Origin: Sambucus nigra
Taxonomy: Eukaryota; Streptophyta; Magnoliopsida; Dipsacales; Adoxaceae
Direction: 5' to 3'
Assembly: GCA_949130495.1 (NCBI GenBank)
Contig: OX422216.1
Location: forward strand, 97,657,967-97,721,966
Length of the DNA: 64,000 bases
A program made the translations under genes and the position numbers. Under the pieces are notes generated by a model, which ran no database searches, was not told where the DNA came from, and worked only from the letters and a program-made list of their open reading frames with translations. Shown one piece after another: positions 1 to 12,400 of this stretch (its first letter is position 1; each line of letters begins with the position of its first letter).

Positions 1-945
1 ACGGGACAGTATGCCCAGATTTTCATAGCGGAGATAGTGAGACTTCACGGGATGCCTCTCAATATCGTGTATGACCGAGATAAGATATTTGTTTCACGAT
101 TTTTAGAGAGTTTCCAGGAGGCCATGGGTACGGAGTTACGACTGAGTACGGCGTATCACCCGCAGACAGATGGGCAAACCGAGCGGACGAATCAGATGTT
201 GGAGGACATGTTGTGTATGTGCATCCTAGACTTTGGAGGTGGTTTGGAGCAGTACCTTCCACTGGTGGAGTTTGCTTATAATAACTCCTACCAGTTCACC
301 ATTGACATGGCTCCATTCGATGTGTTGTATGGTAGACCCTGTCGTTCCCCAGCATGTTGGTTAGAGGTGGGGGATAACAAACTCCTTGGGCCGGAAGTGA
401 TTCAGGATACTTTGACAAGGATAGAGATGATACGGAGCCATATTTGGGTAGCTCAGGACCGACAGAAGAGCTATGCTGATGCCAAGAGGTTCTTCAGAGA
501 GTTCAAGGTGGGGGACCAGGTACTACTCAGAGTATCTCCGATGAAGGGCATTATGCGTTTTGGGAAGAAGAGGAAACTGACACCAAGATATATGGGACCA
601 TTTCCTATCATCGAGCGGATTGGGCCAGTAGCGTATAGACTTGGGTTACCGGAGCACTTGCATAGGATTCATGACGTGTTCCATATTTCCTCGCTAAGGA
701 ACGATCTTAGGGACGATTTGGCCCATACTCACATTGCTTTAGAGGACTTCGATCTACAGCCCGATAGTTCCTACGAGGAGGCGTCGATTGCCATTTTGGA
801 CCACAGCAAGAGGAAACTAAGGTCGAAGATAATACCATTAATATGTGTTCAGTGGCGGCATTATAATGCCGATGAGTCCACATGGGAGCGCGAGGATGAG
901 ATGCGCGAACGTTATCCAGAGTTATTTTTACCAGGTATTCTTTAG
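1..945 (+). CDS. Ty3/gypsy chromovirus polyprotein, C-terminal part (integrase core end + chromodomain), 5' end outside window
   Basis: The frame is open from base 1 and ends with TAG at 943-945. It encodes the last part of a Ty3/gypsy Pol. The integrase core is recognisable from the second catalytic Asp region (YDRDKIF) and from HPQTDGQTERTN, which holds the catalytic Glu. It is followed by the gypsy GPY/F-type region (SPMKGIMRFGKKRKL, GPFPIIERIGPVAYRL) and a chromodomain-like tail (SKIIPLICVQWRHYNADESTWERE), as in chromoviruses. The integrase joins element cDNA to host DNA, and the chromodomain is thought to guide it to heterochromatin. The reading frame in the window has no stop or frameshift. 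The same protein occurs in the complete reverse-strand element at 24.8-35.9 kb, so the long-LTR Tekay/Del-like lineage is likely. The protease, RT and RNase H lie upstream of the window. Confidence 0.93.
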   Translation, partial: TGQYAQIFIAEIVRLHGMPLNIVYDRDKIFVSRFLESFQEAMGTELRLSTAYHPQTDGQTERTNQMLEDMLCMCILDFGGGLEQYLPLVEFAYNNSYQFTIDMAPFDVLYGRPCRSPACWLEVGDNKLLGPEVIQDTLTRIEMIRSHIWVAQDRQKSYADAKRFFREFKVGDQVLLRVSPMKGIMRFGKKRKLTPRYMGPFPIIERIGPVAYRLGLPEHLHRIHDVFHISSLRNDLRDDLAHTHIALEDFDLQPDSSYEEASIAILDHSKRKLRSKIIPLICVQWRHYNADESTWEREDEMRERYPELFLPGIL

Positions 946-971
946 TTCCTAATTTTGGGACGAAATTCTGT

Positions 972-987
972 TATTAGGGGGAAAATA
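972..987 (+). other. Polypurine tract of the chromovirus
   Basis: A purine-rich run (TATTAGGGGGAAAATA) sits directly before the TG that opens the 3' LTR. This is where plus-strand DNA synthesis is primed in LTR retrotransposons. The reverse-strand element has a matching AAGGGGGAGTA-type tract at 27,886-27,900. Confidence 0.8.
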
Positions 988-3887
988 TGTAATACCCCGT
1001 AATTTTATTGATTTTATTTAATGGATTAATTAAAATAAATGAGAATTAATTTGGAAATTAATCCGGATGTAAATACTAACGGAATGTGAGTTGGTATTTG
1101 TTTATGATGTTAAAATAATACACTACTGAGAATATATGGTAATATATGAGTATTGAAAATATTAAAATTATCGCGAGGCAGAAATACGACAATTTGAGAA
1201 ATTTAGTTGAGACGCGCGTATCAGTCGCGTCAGGAATGAATTTAATTAGATTAAAAAGTAATTTATATTTTTATCAACCGAATGGTCATTTTGAGTGCGT
1301 CAACGTGTCCAGAAGGGTCGAGATAGTCAGAAAACACTAGCCGGGAGTTTGGTTTGGGTCCCAGGGCATTTTTAGGCCAAACCGGCAACCTAGAAGGGTA
1401 TTTTAGTAGTTTTAAAAATTGAGGAATTAAAACCCACGAATTTTAGAGTTTAATTATATATTATTAGAGAGTCCACTAAGGCCATTATCAGCCAAAGGCA
1501 AGGGAGTGGGCTACGGGGGTTTTGAGAGAAGTTAGAGAGGAGTTACAAGAGGTTCCAAACCAAAAACCATCGCCCATCACCACCATCTTGGAAGGATTTG
1601 TGACAAGAAAGAGGAGAAAATCAGTCTATATTCACCAACAACAAATCTGAAGAAAAAACTTAAGGCAAGTTATTTGATGTTATTAATTTCAATGAATATT
1701 TCCTCCATGTTTATTGTAGGAACTTTTTATGCCTTGAAAGTTTTGATGAAAACCCAATGGAATTGTTATGGAACTCATAATTTTGGATAGGGATTGCAGG
1801 TAGAATGGTTATGGACGAATTCAATACCCAAAATATAACTTTTGATGATTTGAAAATGGATTAATAAGGAGTCTTTACATCCAATTAAATTATGGGTTCT
1901 TGTTCATAGGGTTTGGGGCAAGATTTGGGGATTTATGGTTATCACACGTTGATTTGTAAGATTTGACCCAAAAAATATGTTAAGAAGTGACCTAGGGTGA
2001 CTTAGAGTAGTTTAAAAACATAAAAACTTAATTAGTATGAACTTAGGATGGATTTGGAGAAAGGAATTTGGTGAAAAACGAAGTTGGGGAAATTCTGGGC
2101 ATTCTCTGCCATCTCGTTAGAAGACTCATTCGAACGACCTCGTTCGAACGAGCTTCTAACGAGATTCCAGTACCCCTTCTAACGAGTTCATAGTTCGTTC
2201 GAAGCCATTCGTTCGAACGACACTCGTTCAAACGAGATTTCAGTGACTTTTAACGAGTTTACAGAATGATCTTTTTCGGCCCGATTTTAGTTTCGAACTT
2301 TCCGTGGGCTTATTTAATTGAGTGTTACTCTTCTCTTGTTGATTAGTGAGTATATTTGTGAGGTTGGAGTACGTTGAGGATTAAAACTTGGAATTATATA
2401 AAGGCCTGGTGACTTCTATGGGTTAGGTTGTAAGTACTTAAATTTGCGACGTGAGGAGTGTTGACGATCTATATTGTATATTATTCGGGGACTTGTAAAT
2501 GTATAACATTTAATGACGGTATAAGAATGTAAAATATACCTCTATTAATATTATAAGATATCTAAGATGGGTGAATGCTTAGTATATGGATTTATATGTG
2601 TATAACATACCTACCATACTTGCTATCACGGGAGGTCGGCTTTCGATCAGGGCCATCTAATCTTTGTGTGCCTACGGGGGGATTTAGATTCGTACCTCAA
2701 GGACATAGGTCAGAGAATGACTTATTGGTGAATTAATAAGTCAGCTGACCATGGGAGCGTAGGTATGTGCGTGACCCATGGGTATGTGAACTATGTTCGC
2801 CTCCATTATATGTGTTTGATGCTTATTGAAACGGTTCTTGAGAGATTCGGAATACGTGGTCCTCATGTACCTGATGTACCGGGATTCGATAGCAGAGTAT
2901 GTGTGCACCGCAGTTTAGCCTAGGGGTGCCCTTATTGTATATTTATGTTGAGATTATTATGCTGGAAAATTGAAATGGACGTTTATTAAAATGCAAGTGT
3001 AAATAATTGTGACATTTGTAGTAGAGTTAAAAATGGGAAATTCATAGTAATTATTATAACTAATTATGAGGAATAAAAAGTGAGACTCTCAGTTTATATT
3101 AAGATGTCGAGAATTGAAATTGAATTGTATAGTAAAGTCAGGTTATGGATTGGACTAGTTAGATAGTGGAATAACTAGAACGGGTACGGGTACGTTAGGA
3201 GTGAACAATTAGTTGAGAGGTGAGGAACTCATGTGAGTGCACGCACTATCATGTATTTTATATTCACTATTTAATGATATTAAACACTTGCTATATTTTA
3301 AACTGTTTTCACAATCGGGCTCTGACCCGTTTGCTTTCAAATCTATTTTCTTGTAAAAACCTTTTAGGTGCCCAGCCACAAGGACACCAAGCTTAGAAGT
3401 TTCATTCCAGTGACGTGCTGTAGATGCTGTGGAAGTTACAGGATCTCGATAATAGACGCTTCTACTTTCTGCCTGACTCCATTTTAGATTTATTCATCTG
3501 TAGGGCATGTCGCCCCTTTTCTCTTAGAGACATCTTATTTACTCAGTTCTATTTCAGTTTTGAATTTAATTAATTAGTGATTCAGACTTTGTATTTGGTT
3601 TTATTCAGTATTCGGATTATTCAGAGGAGTATTCCTCCAGATTCATTTTCTTCCATGGTTATTCTATTGTGATTGTGATGTGACAGTGGTATCATTAGTT
3701 CATAATTTAACTTATTACATGTTAATATAATTTAATTAAAATTGACAACTCACTTTTTAAATATTAGGTGGCTAGTAATTGTTAAAATGCTTTCGGCAGT
3801 GATGCTATGAACTGAACCAACTTGACATTTTGTATTAATTTAAATAAAGGAGTAGCTACCCGGCATTTAATTAGACGGGGTGTCACA
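988..3887 (+). mobile_element. 3' LTR of chromovirus (2.9 kb)
   Basis: The LTR opens with TGTAATACCCCG after the polypurine tract and closes with CGGGGTGTCACA, so the ends are TG...CA and form a short inverted repeat. It is 2,900 bp, very long for an LTR, as is usual in Tekay/Del chromoviruses. It is clearly related to the solo LTR at 39,277-42,234 (shared words such as CTTGCTATCACGGGAGGTCG and CGGGCTCTGACCCG) and more distantly to the LTRs at 24.8 and 32.7 kb. A TATATAAAGG at about 2,396 is a candidate core promoter but is not conserved in the solo LTR. The 5 bp after the LTR (TGAAC, 3888-3892) should be one target duplication; its partner is outside the window. Confidence 0.9.
2111..2260 (+). 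repeat. Palindrome cluster inside LTR (TCGTTCGAACGA type)
   Basis: About 1.12-1.27 kb from the LTR start there are repeated short words: TCGTTAGAAG, TTCGAACGACCTCGTTCGAACGA, CTTCTAACGAG, TTCGTTCGAAG, TTCGTTCGAACGA, TCGTTCAAACGA. Many are perfect or near-perfect palindromes, and the stretch is far richer in CpG than its AT-rich surroundings. The same position is occupied by different palindromic words in the other LTRs of this superfamily. Confidence 0.85.
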
Positions 3888-4108
3888 TGAACAGGGACGG
3901 GTAGCCACAGACCGTAAATGAAAGCGTGCAAAGGGATACAGACCCCATCATCAGCAAGGGTCGTGTAGGGTCTTTGTTCCGCGACAGGAGCTGAGCACAT
4001 CAAGCCCTCAGGAAATTCGAAGGCCTCTACTACTTGATCAACCCATTCTTGGGTCATAATGTTACGGATGTCAAGTACAGCAGGAGGCCTCTCAGCCCTC
4101 CCAAGCAA
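3888..4108 (-). pseudogene. Fragment of a plant gypsy-associated domain (PF04195-like), cut by the chromovirus LTR
   Basis: The reverse-strand frame reads MLGRAERPPAVLDIR... then FEFPEGLMCSAPVAEQRPYT... and LHAFIYGLWLPVPVHV. The pattern F-x-LPEG...RPY...G...F..GLRLP resembles the plant 'putative gypsy-type transposon' domain (Transposase_28, PF04195), which is found in retroelement-associated proteins. This assignment comes from memory of the family pattern and is not tested. The frame runs into the LTR at 3,887, so the chromovirus probably inserted here and removed the C-terminal part. No other exon was recognised upstream (4,109-4,500). Confidence 0.45.
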
Positions 4109-4487
4109 CTACGTATTATCAAGATCAATTGAGAAAGGGGCAGAAACGAATATAGCAAACACGACTCGGGCTCAATTAGAGTTCAAAGTAAATACAGAAA
4201 TTCAGAAGTTCAAATGATGAATTGTGAATTGTAAACTAAAAAGGCTATTGAAAAGGTTGGTAGTTGAAAAAATTACCTAGAAAGGAAGAAACCGACGGGG
4301 CTCAGCTTCAAACCACCTTGGAACCACCACACACTGATCTCGAAAGTCGTTGGAAAAAGCTTTCAAAGAACGAACAAACAGAGTTGGGCTATCGATATGC
4401 TCTCAAATATTTAGGAAACATAATGAAGTCCACAACCAGAATAATTTATATAAGAGGGCGCGTGAAGACGAAGCGTCGTCCTGAAAG
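4109..4487. other. No recognisable gene
   Basis: AT-rich sequence with one short open frame on the + strand (about 4,264-4,503; lysine/arginine-rich, 79 codons) that matches nothing I recognise. It may be part of the older transposon disrupted by the chromovirus at 3,887. Confidence 0.4.
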
Positions 4488-4820
4488 TACTGCGGCACCT
4501 TAAGAGGACTTAACTACTCAGCCGCAGCCCCAATCGCAATCTTTTGGCACTACGACTTGAGGTCTTATTGATAGTACAAATATGGCACCCTGCCGCGAAT
4601 GATACTGCATATATAGAAGCTTATAGGTCGTGGCCCTCACTAGGCAAAGGGTGCGGCCCAACTTAGCACAAGGTGCGACCCTATCAAGTAAAGGGCACGA
4701 CCTATGCCACTTAGCCTTATACACAGGCCGCAACCCTACCTCTTATAGGGTGCGGCACCTTTGGCTTTAGCCTCATGCAGGATGCGGCACTCTATGTATG
4801 CCTTACAGGCCGCATCCCTC
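4488..4820. repeat. Imperfect repeat cluster of GGGTGCGGC / GCCGCACCC words
   Basis: About eleven degenerate copies of a 10-13 bp word occur in both orientations: TGCGGCACCT, GCCGCAGCCCC, GTCGTGGCCCT, GGGTGCGGCCCA, GGTGCGACCCT, GGGCACGACC, GGCCGCAACCCT, GGGTGCGGCACC, GGATGCGGCAC, GGCCGCATCCCT. Spacing is irregular (20-45 bp). The stretch is a local CpG and GC island in AT-rich DNA. It resembles in style, but not in sequence, the palindrome clusters found in the LTRs. Confidence 0.7.
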
Positions 4821-5219
4821 TCTATTACAGCAACTTCAGACTTGATATACGTCACGTGCTCAGGGCATGTGACACAACTAACATACCTCCTATAAATAGA
4901 AGACCACACCTCAAAATAAGGTATCGATTCCCCCTTGGGCAGGTTCCATGATACCTGACAGTACCTTGTCAAATTCTCTCTGCACAATCTCAACATACAG
5001 TTTGGGGGTTACACATCTACATTGCAGTCGCCTCTCCGGCACACCGGAATACTCACTACTACCATGTATTCTCCTTTATACTCATACTTGTACGCCTCTT
5101 TAGGCACGATTATATTATATAATGCAGCGCATATAATATGAATGGAGCAACACAGTGGACGAAGGACTATTTTAGAGGCCGAACCACTCTATATCTTGTC
5201 TTCTCTCTCTTAACTCACT

Positions 5220-7380
5220 TTATTTTTTTATTATGCACATTATACTTGACTTGATGATATGAGAACGAACTATGGTCGATTTCTCGTATCAACACATATA
5301 ATAAATTCCTCTTTAGTATAAAAAGGCTCTTTCAGTTTAATATAATTAAGTGTTCGCTACTTAATTCATTTCAGATTTCACTATTAATTCTACCTACTCA
5401 ATTCACACAGTAGATATCATCACAAGAGTACATATGTACACTCTATCTTATATATAAAAAATATTGTACCCCAAGACACAGCTGCCGTGCCTGCATACTC
5501 TGCTATCATGTTATGTTGCATCGCTCATTTGTATAAAGGACTAAAGGTTCAGTCTCTCGTGAACCATCAAAATAAAACACATATATTAGAGGAGAGCATA
5601 GTCCCAAGTCGATGGGCTATGCACATACCTATGCACCCATATGACCGTCATCACTACCGTTCTCATAGATAGTCCGTACCTAGGTTCTATGCTCTAGTGG
5701 TACAAGTCAATATCTCGCCCGAAGGATCCTCAAGGCATGATTATCCACAACGCGCAACCTCCACTCGATAGCAAGCAACGTAGGTATGTTGTACACATAA
5801 TAGTTTACTCAATAAGCATACACACAGCTTAATATATATACAATAAGTATTCTCGCAACCCAAGTTCTCGAGTTTATAGATAGTATCATCGTCTCTACTA
5901 TTCACATTAGTACAATACTTCAACTTATCTCTCTAACATATACCTTTCCTATAAGAATCTATTACCCCGCTACATCCCTTTGAATAATCGCTCTCTCAAC
6001 TCATTACTAACTAGGAATTTAAGTCATTCGATGATAGCGTAGGTTAATTACCCTCACTTGGACCAACCTAAAAGAATTCTAACTTTATCAGGCCAAAAAT
6101 AAGCATTCTAGAATCTCGTTAAAAGTCGAGGATTCTCGTTTTAACGAGGTCGTTCGAACAAACTTCCCACTTCGAATGAACTCAAAAATCTCGTTAGAAT
6201 TCTCGTTCGAACGACCTAGGCAGGTCTTCAAATGAAAATTCTGAGGGTTCCCCTGTTAATCCGAAGTTCATTTTTCCAATCTTTTCCTCATCCAAATTCG
6301 TCTAAAATTCATCCCAAATCCCAATCAATGATTCTAAACTATTCCTAATCATAATAGGGTACTTTCTATCATAATTTAAATGAGAAATCCTTACATAATC
6401 AAAGGGAATCTAAGTTAATTCCTAAATCTTTAAGAGTCCATTAATAATAAACCCACCATTAACAATCATTCAAAACTCCCAATTATATTTCGTGATTCTA
6501 ACCTAGAATTTCCAGATTTATTATTACCATAAGAGGGTTATTCATCTACATGCAAACCTATCTTATAATTTCACAATTTAATGGCAATTCAGTCTCAAAT
6601 TCATAGTATCAATGTCAATTTATCAAATTCTAACAACATGAATCATATATGATCTAACAGTTTAGCAAGATAACCACTTGCCTTCCTGTGAGCCTCTGAA
6701 TCGTTGAATGAAATTGGTATGTATATGATCCTCTCCTCGCGATTTACGCGTTGGTGTGATTTTCAGTGGGAGAACTTGATTCTTTGGCCCAAATCACCTA
6801 TGTGTTCTTCATATCCATCTTTGGTTCTCTCCTTCTATATCATATAGGTTGGAAATTGACAATTCCTTCTAACCCACGTATAACTCTACATTAAATTCCT
6901 AATTTTCGTCCATTATAATTCCCAAAAATTTCAAAAGACCAAAATACTCCTTCGGGGTGTCGTTTTGGGCTAAAATGCCCCAGAATCCAAATGAAACACC
7001 CGAGTAGTGTTTTCTGACTATTTAGACCCTTTCGAACACACTAGCGCACTCAGAACGGCCATACGAGCTACTTAAAAACAAATTATCCTTTTTAGCTCAA
7101 TAAAGTAATACTGACACGACTCGCACCCGCGTCCCAACTAAGTATATTGCAACTGCCATATTTTTCACTTTCGGCCAAAATAATATTATCATATTCATAT
7201 ATCGCTTTACTCGTTAAGTAATATTCAACATAATTATTTTTGATAAATACTAACTCTCGTCACGTTAGTAATTATTACAATTAAATTCGAATTAATTATA
7301 AATAAATTTTCTCCCTTTAAATTAATTAAACCAAATTCCATATTTAAAAATAAAAATCGCACAAAATTACGGGGTATTAC
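5220..7380 (-). mobile_element. Reverse-oriented chromovirus LTR, partial or solo
   Basis: The right end reads TTACGGGGTATTACA, the reverse complement of the TGTAATACCCCG start of the other LTRs. Internal landmarks occur in the right order, for example GTACAAGTCAATATCTC near 5,700 (also in the LTR at 24.8 kb), GCACATACCTATGC near 5,625, and AGCAAGATAACCACTTGCC near 6,664. No polypurine tract follows 7,380, so this is an outer LTR end. The left boundary (about 5,220) is only estimated: the expected TGTGACACCCC terminus and any primer site are missing, so the copy is truncated. Confidence 0.7.
6114..6222. repeat. Palindrome cluster inside LTR (TCGTTCGAAC type)
   Basis: Words TCTCGTTAAAAG, CTCGTTTTAACGAG, TCGTTCGAACAAAC, CTCGTTAGAATTCTCGTTCGAACGACC lie about 1.16-1.27 kb from this LTR's start. 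They use the same TTCGAACG/TTAACGAG vocabulary as the cluster at 2,111-2,260 but in different order and number. Confidence 0.8.
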
Positions 7381-8394
7381 AGTAACATGCCCAACTGATA
7401 ACAAAAATAAAGAGCCTAGTCTAGATTGCAATAAAGTAAACGGCTACTCCGAACTCTACAAGCCTCCACATCCGCTGCAGCTATGTATCCCTGGAAAGAG
7501 TGATCATCCATGGCGTACCTGTGGCTGGACACCTAAAAGTTTTTGAAAAACAATAATTTTGACATGGGTCAGAGCCCAAATCCTTTGAAAAATATTTGCG
7601 AGTAATTAAGATACAATGAATAAATATGCAATAAAACTTTCAATATTTAAGCCAGTGTCGCACTCCCATGAGATACCCCTCACCTCTCAACTATAGTGCA
7701 CACCTAGCGCACATATCTTAACCTGCCTAGTTACACTACCCCGCCTAACTAGTCCTCTTGCAAATCTCCCTAATACACCACTCTAATCTGAGTATTGTTT
7801 ATCGTTCATTTCTTACCTATTTTTCTCATTAGCTTAATTAATCATTTCATCATTTATCATTCTCATAACTTTACACTAGTTATATAATACACAATCACAC
7901 TTATTTTAAATATGCTAGTATACAATTTACTTCAGTATTGTATATGTTCCCTAGAAGTGTCACACACATACACTTATACATATATATCACTCATAAGATA
8001 TGCAACCGCATTCACGAATGTCCTCCATATTTTGAATGCGAGCTCACTAACATGCTATCGTGCTATAATAATGTCCTCCACACTCTGGGCTGCTGGATCG
8101 GGATCTCACCACCGGACCCGAAAATCTTGAACAAATATTGGCGGAGGTCATGACCTTAAGTCCATGGTCATAACCATACAATACCTCATTATTCCACAGT
8201 AGCCCAACCCTACATTACATGGGCAAGAACAACACCTATAACCCAGGGGAACAGTACTATGCTGGGATTCGCCAGAGTGACCTCCCACAGGCGTAACCTC
8301 CATGATAGTATATTCGTTAGGATGGTCACGTTTCACATAAATATCATACACACAAATATTATTTTTATTCATATATATACTGCCTCTCTCTCTT

Positions 8395-8418
8395 TATATA
8401 TATATATATATATATATG
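8395..8418. repeat. (TA)12 microsatellite
   Basis: An uninterrupted TA dinucleotide run inside the LTR fragment. Confidence 0.9.
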
Positions 8419-8806
8419 CATACAATTTCGGCTAAACCGTGCCTATCGCTCCAATCACTAGCCTATTATCCCAAGTCTACACCCCGACTATTAAATTTAT
8501 TTAGTTCTCATCCATTAATTAAATAAAATAACATCACTCTGCTAAAACACTCGGACTTACCCAAGCATCTTGTATGTTAAATATTTTCGAATTCATCCCA
8601 CCTAATTCATTATTTAAAATTACTCGTCAATTATTTTTTGCATTATCTCTAATCCAACTTTAATTACCCACTCATCCCTAGGTAATTTTAAATCTTTATA
8701 AATCACCGTAATGAATATATATTATTCTTATGGGTTTATAAATTTCATTTGAACCTTCCAAAAATAACCCATTAATCGAACAACAATTCTTGGACCTGCC
8801 AGATAT

Positions 8807-8880
8807 TCGAACCGATCTGGTTAGATTGCAAACCAGTTCGCCCAGAAATCTGAACCGATTTGCTACCCCCGTTCAGCGAA
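8807..8880. repeat. Short-word cluster inside LTR (GAACCGATCTGG type)
   Basis: Repeated words ATTCGAACCGATCTGG, AACCAGTTCGCCC, GAACCGATTTG occupy the position that holds TCGATCGA or TCGTTCGA palindromes in the related LTRs. It is preceded by CCTGCCAG, as in the LTR at 24.8 kb (TCTGCCAG). Confidence 0.55.
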
Positions 8881-9469
8881 CTTTCTTCTCCAATTTTGAT
8901 CCAAAACACCCTCAATATGATACAATACCTTCATTAAAACGTATATAACCTAAGGGAATGGATCCTAGATGATTCTAACAGTGGCCAATCATTCAAATGT
9001 CAACGATTTATCCAATATCATCAATTAAAGTCATGAAATGGGTTTATAAGAAGAACAATCAATCATAACCCTAGATTTGGTTTCAAATCCCCAAATAAAC
9101 ATATTCAACCTCTAAATCTCTAATATGATTTTGATTACACCAATATTAATTGGTATTACATCATCAATTAATCATTTAACCTACACATGATATAGATTTC
9201 ACCCAAAACCCCATTTTTATGTAAAAACCCTTCCTAAATATGGTTTCGTTATAAACCTACCATGATATGAACATGAATCACCTCAATTTAATTTAAATCA
9301 AGTTATTTTTTGGGGGGGAAAATTATGTATATATATCAACAAAAGGAACTACAACAAGTGCAAGAAAGGGAAACAATCCTTGCGATCACCCTTAGAGGTA
9401 TACCCCAAAAGGGAGAAAATACAAAAACATTGGGAAAACCAACCCCAAATCCTTCATAAGGAAAAAAAA

Positions 9470-12400
9470 CTAGTCAAGTGCTCTTTCTGGGATTCCCCAG
9501 TTCATGCAAGCCATCATGTTTTCGAATCTCCTTCTTCCTTTCTCCCAGGACATGGCTCTGGCCCTGATCATTCCCTCAATATCTTTGACTATGGCATCAA
9601 CACTCTTAGTCACCCTGTTAAACTGTCTAGTGTTTCTCTCCATCCAAATGCAGTAAATAATAGTAGAAAATAAAATATTTCTAATACAGTTATTAAGTCT
9701 AGGACCATAATGGTTTGAGATCGCATGAAACATCTCGCCATCCCAATCCATAGCGTCCCCATACTCCTGGTTTCTGAATCTGACCTCATTCCAAACCTCT
9801 TTAACAACATGACACTCATTGAACACGTGGACAATGGACTCAACCCCATTAGAACAACAGCAGAACAAATTATCCTCAGAAATTCCCCGGCTATGGAGCT
9901 TATCCTTAGTGTGAATCGCATCCCTACATATCGTCCATAAAATAATGGCACATTTAGGAATGTTAGTCTTATTCCACACGATCTTATGCCAGATAACAGG
10001 TGGGCACCTAGGAGTGGTCACGTCATAAGCCAAACCAATTGCGAAACCATTCTGATTGGGGATCCATACCACCTCGTCATTAGTATCCTGCCTAATGAGG
10101 GGAAAATTTGCATTCTTGATATCGAGACCATCTCCACCTATTCTCCACAATGTAGTCAACCACCATAGCCTTGTGATGGCTAGCAGAATCGTAGATAACT
10201 CTATCACCATAGAGGGGGTGCAGTAGGCCCAGGGGGTGCCAATTATCATGCCATAAGAAAGTATCCTCACCATTCCCAATGTTCCAGTTGATAAGGGGCC
10301 TGATCAAGTATCTGAGTTGCGTCATCTTTCTCCAACTCCAAGCCGAATCGTTTGTAATAGTAATATCCCACATACTCATTTTCTTTAACTTGTACGCATT
10401 ACACCACTTAACCCGTATAATCTTTCTTGCTACTAAGATTCCATAACATCTTCAAAATAGATGCGACATTCCATCTCTCATTATTTTTATTACCCAATCC
10501 CCCTTCTTTATAGCTGCAATAAAGGTCCTTCCACGCAACCTTAGCTCCTGAATGTCTAATTCCAGACCCCGTCCAAAGAAAGTCCTTCATCAACTGCTCG
10601 ATTCTATTAATAACTCCCTTGGGCAGAATGATGAGACTAATCCAGTAAACTTGGATCCCAAATAGAACGGACTTGAAAAGCTGTAGTCTGCCTGCATAGC
10701 TAAGAAACTTATTGGTCCAACACCTAATCCTTCCCGTTATCTTGTGAATCAGTCTACAACAGTCATCACCCTTAAGCCTAGAGGTGATAAAAGGCACACC
10801 CAAGTACAAAAAGGGTGGGTTGCAGTGACTAAAGCTAAGAATATCCTCAATTTGCATAATTATCTCCTCATCAATATCGATACAGTAGAAGCTACTCTTG
10901 CTGAGGTTGGGTTTGAGGCCCGCAATGCTACAGAAATCATCCACTGCCTTCTTCGTAATGGTGCAAGAGGAGATGTCCCCCCGGCACAGAATTATTACAT
11001 CATCCGCAAAACAAAGGTGGTGAAGCCCTACCACCTTGCATCTTGGGTGGTAGGTAAACATGGGCTCGGTGCACGCTTTATCCAAGATGCAAGAGAGAGT
11101 ATCCATAACCATGAGGAAAAGATGGGTGATAAGGGATCACCCTGTCTCAAACCTTTTTTCCTCTCAAAGAACCCATAAAGGTGCCCATTCAAATTGATAG
11201 AGAACATAGTGTTAGTAAAGCACTCTTTAATCCAGCCAACAAAAATAATGAGAAAGCCAAGATGAATAAGTAAAGTGAAAAGAAACTCCCAGTTCACTGT
11301 ATCATATGCCTTTAACAAGTCAATCCTCATTGTGCATCTAGGTGGTCTGATCTCTCTATGGTAATTCCTCATAACCTCTTGGAGAAGTAGGATATTATCA
11401 GAAATTGCCCTCCCCTCCACAAACGCAGCTTGACATGGGTTGATAATGTGGGTAAGAATAGGCTTCATCCTGTTCGCAATAATCTTCGAAATACATTTAT
11501 ATATGGTGTTACAACAAGAAATAAGTCTAAAATCATGCATACCAATAGGAGTAGCAACCTCGGGAATGAGGGCCAAGGCTGTGTAATTCCACTATCTAGG
11601 CAAGTAGCTACATCTAAAGAAGAATTTAATAGCCTCAGTCACATCTCCACCAACCACCTCCGAGTTCTTCTTGAAAAACCACGCATTAAACCCATCAAGA
11701 CCCGGGGCTTAATCCGACCCAATAGAGAACATGGCTTTTTTGATCTCCTCATCGTCAATGGGGGTAACGAACGCTGCAACATCATCATCACTAATTCTCT
11801 TGCAAACATTCGCATTAGAATAGGGATAGGGTCCGTACAAATGTTGCTACTTCCCAAAAGGTTACTGAAGTACCCCACAGCTATATTGGCCCATTTTGTG
11901 AACCCTCAATACGCAGACCATTGTGATCCTCTATGCTAATAATTTTCCTTCTTGTGGTAGCTTGGTTGGCCTTCTTATGGAAGAAAGGGTTATTCCCGTC
12001 ACCCTGCTAAAGCCACTTCACTCTGGACAGTTATTTGTAATACGACTCTTCAGCGTTTCTTAGCTCCAGATAATTAGACAATATTTCCCTCTCTTCAATT
12101 TGGATAGAGGTATTACCATTGTCCCTATCCAGTTTTTTCTGAATGTCGTCTAACATCACCTTGGCCTCCTCAACCCTCTTGGATAGGTGATGATAGAATT
12201 TTTTATCAAAATATTTAAGGTTGATCTTCAATCTTCTCATCTTCTTACTTAATCTGATCATGGGGTTACACCCATCATTCCCATGCCAATACTCAGTAAG
12301 AACTCCCTGGAATTTAGCATGTCCCATCCAAAAATTGTAGAACTTAAAGGTTTTGGTCTTCTAGGCTGCATAGGAGATAACAAAATAGTGATAGGGCAGT

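Larger units (their letters stand above)
7381..9305 (-). mobile_element. Second reverse-oriented chromovirus LTR fragment
   Basis: ATGCCCAACT at 7,387 and ACCTGTGGCTGG at 7,508, then GGGTCAGAGCCCAAA near 7,565 and the TGTCGCACTC/CCTCACCTCTC region near 7,660-7,690, match the 3' part of the LTR at 24,760-27,885 in the same order and spacing. The 3' LTR terminus is missing on the left, where the 7,380 LTR abuts. The 5' part is missing on the right, where a LINE poly-A tail begins. It encodes no protein. Confidence 0.7.

Noticed and set aside
1146..1340. 64-codon frame in the 3' LTR
   Set aside because: The solo LTR at 39.3 kb has the same DNA with the frame disrupted, so it is not conserved as protein.
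9380..9673. Forward frames in the 9.4-14 kb region
   Set aside because: They are antisense shadows of the reverse-strand LINE ORFs.
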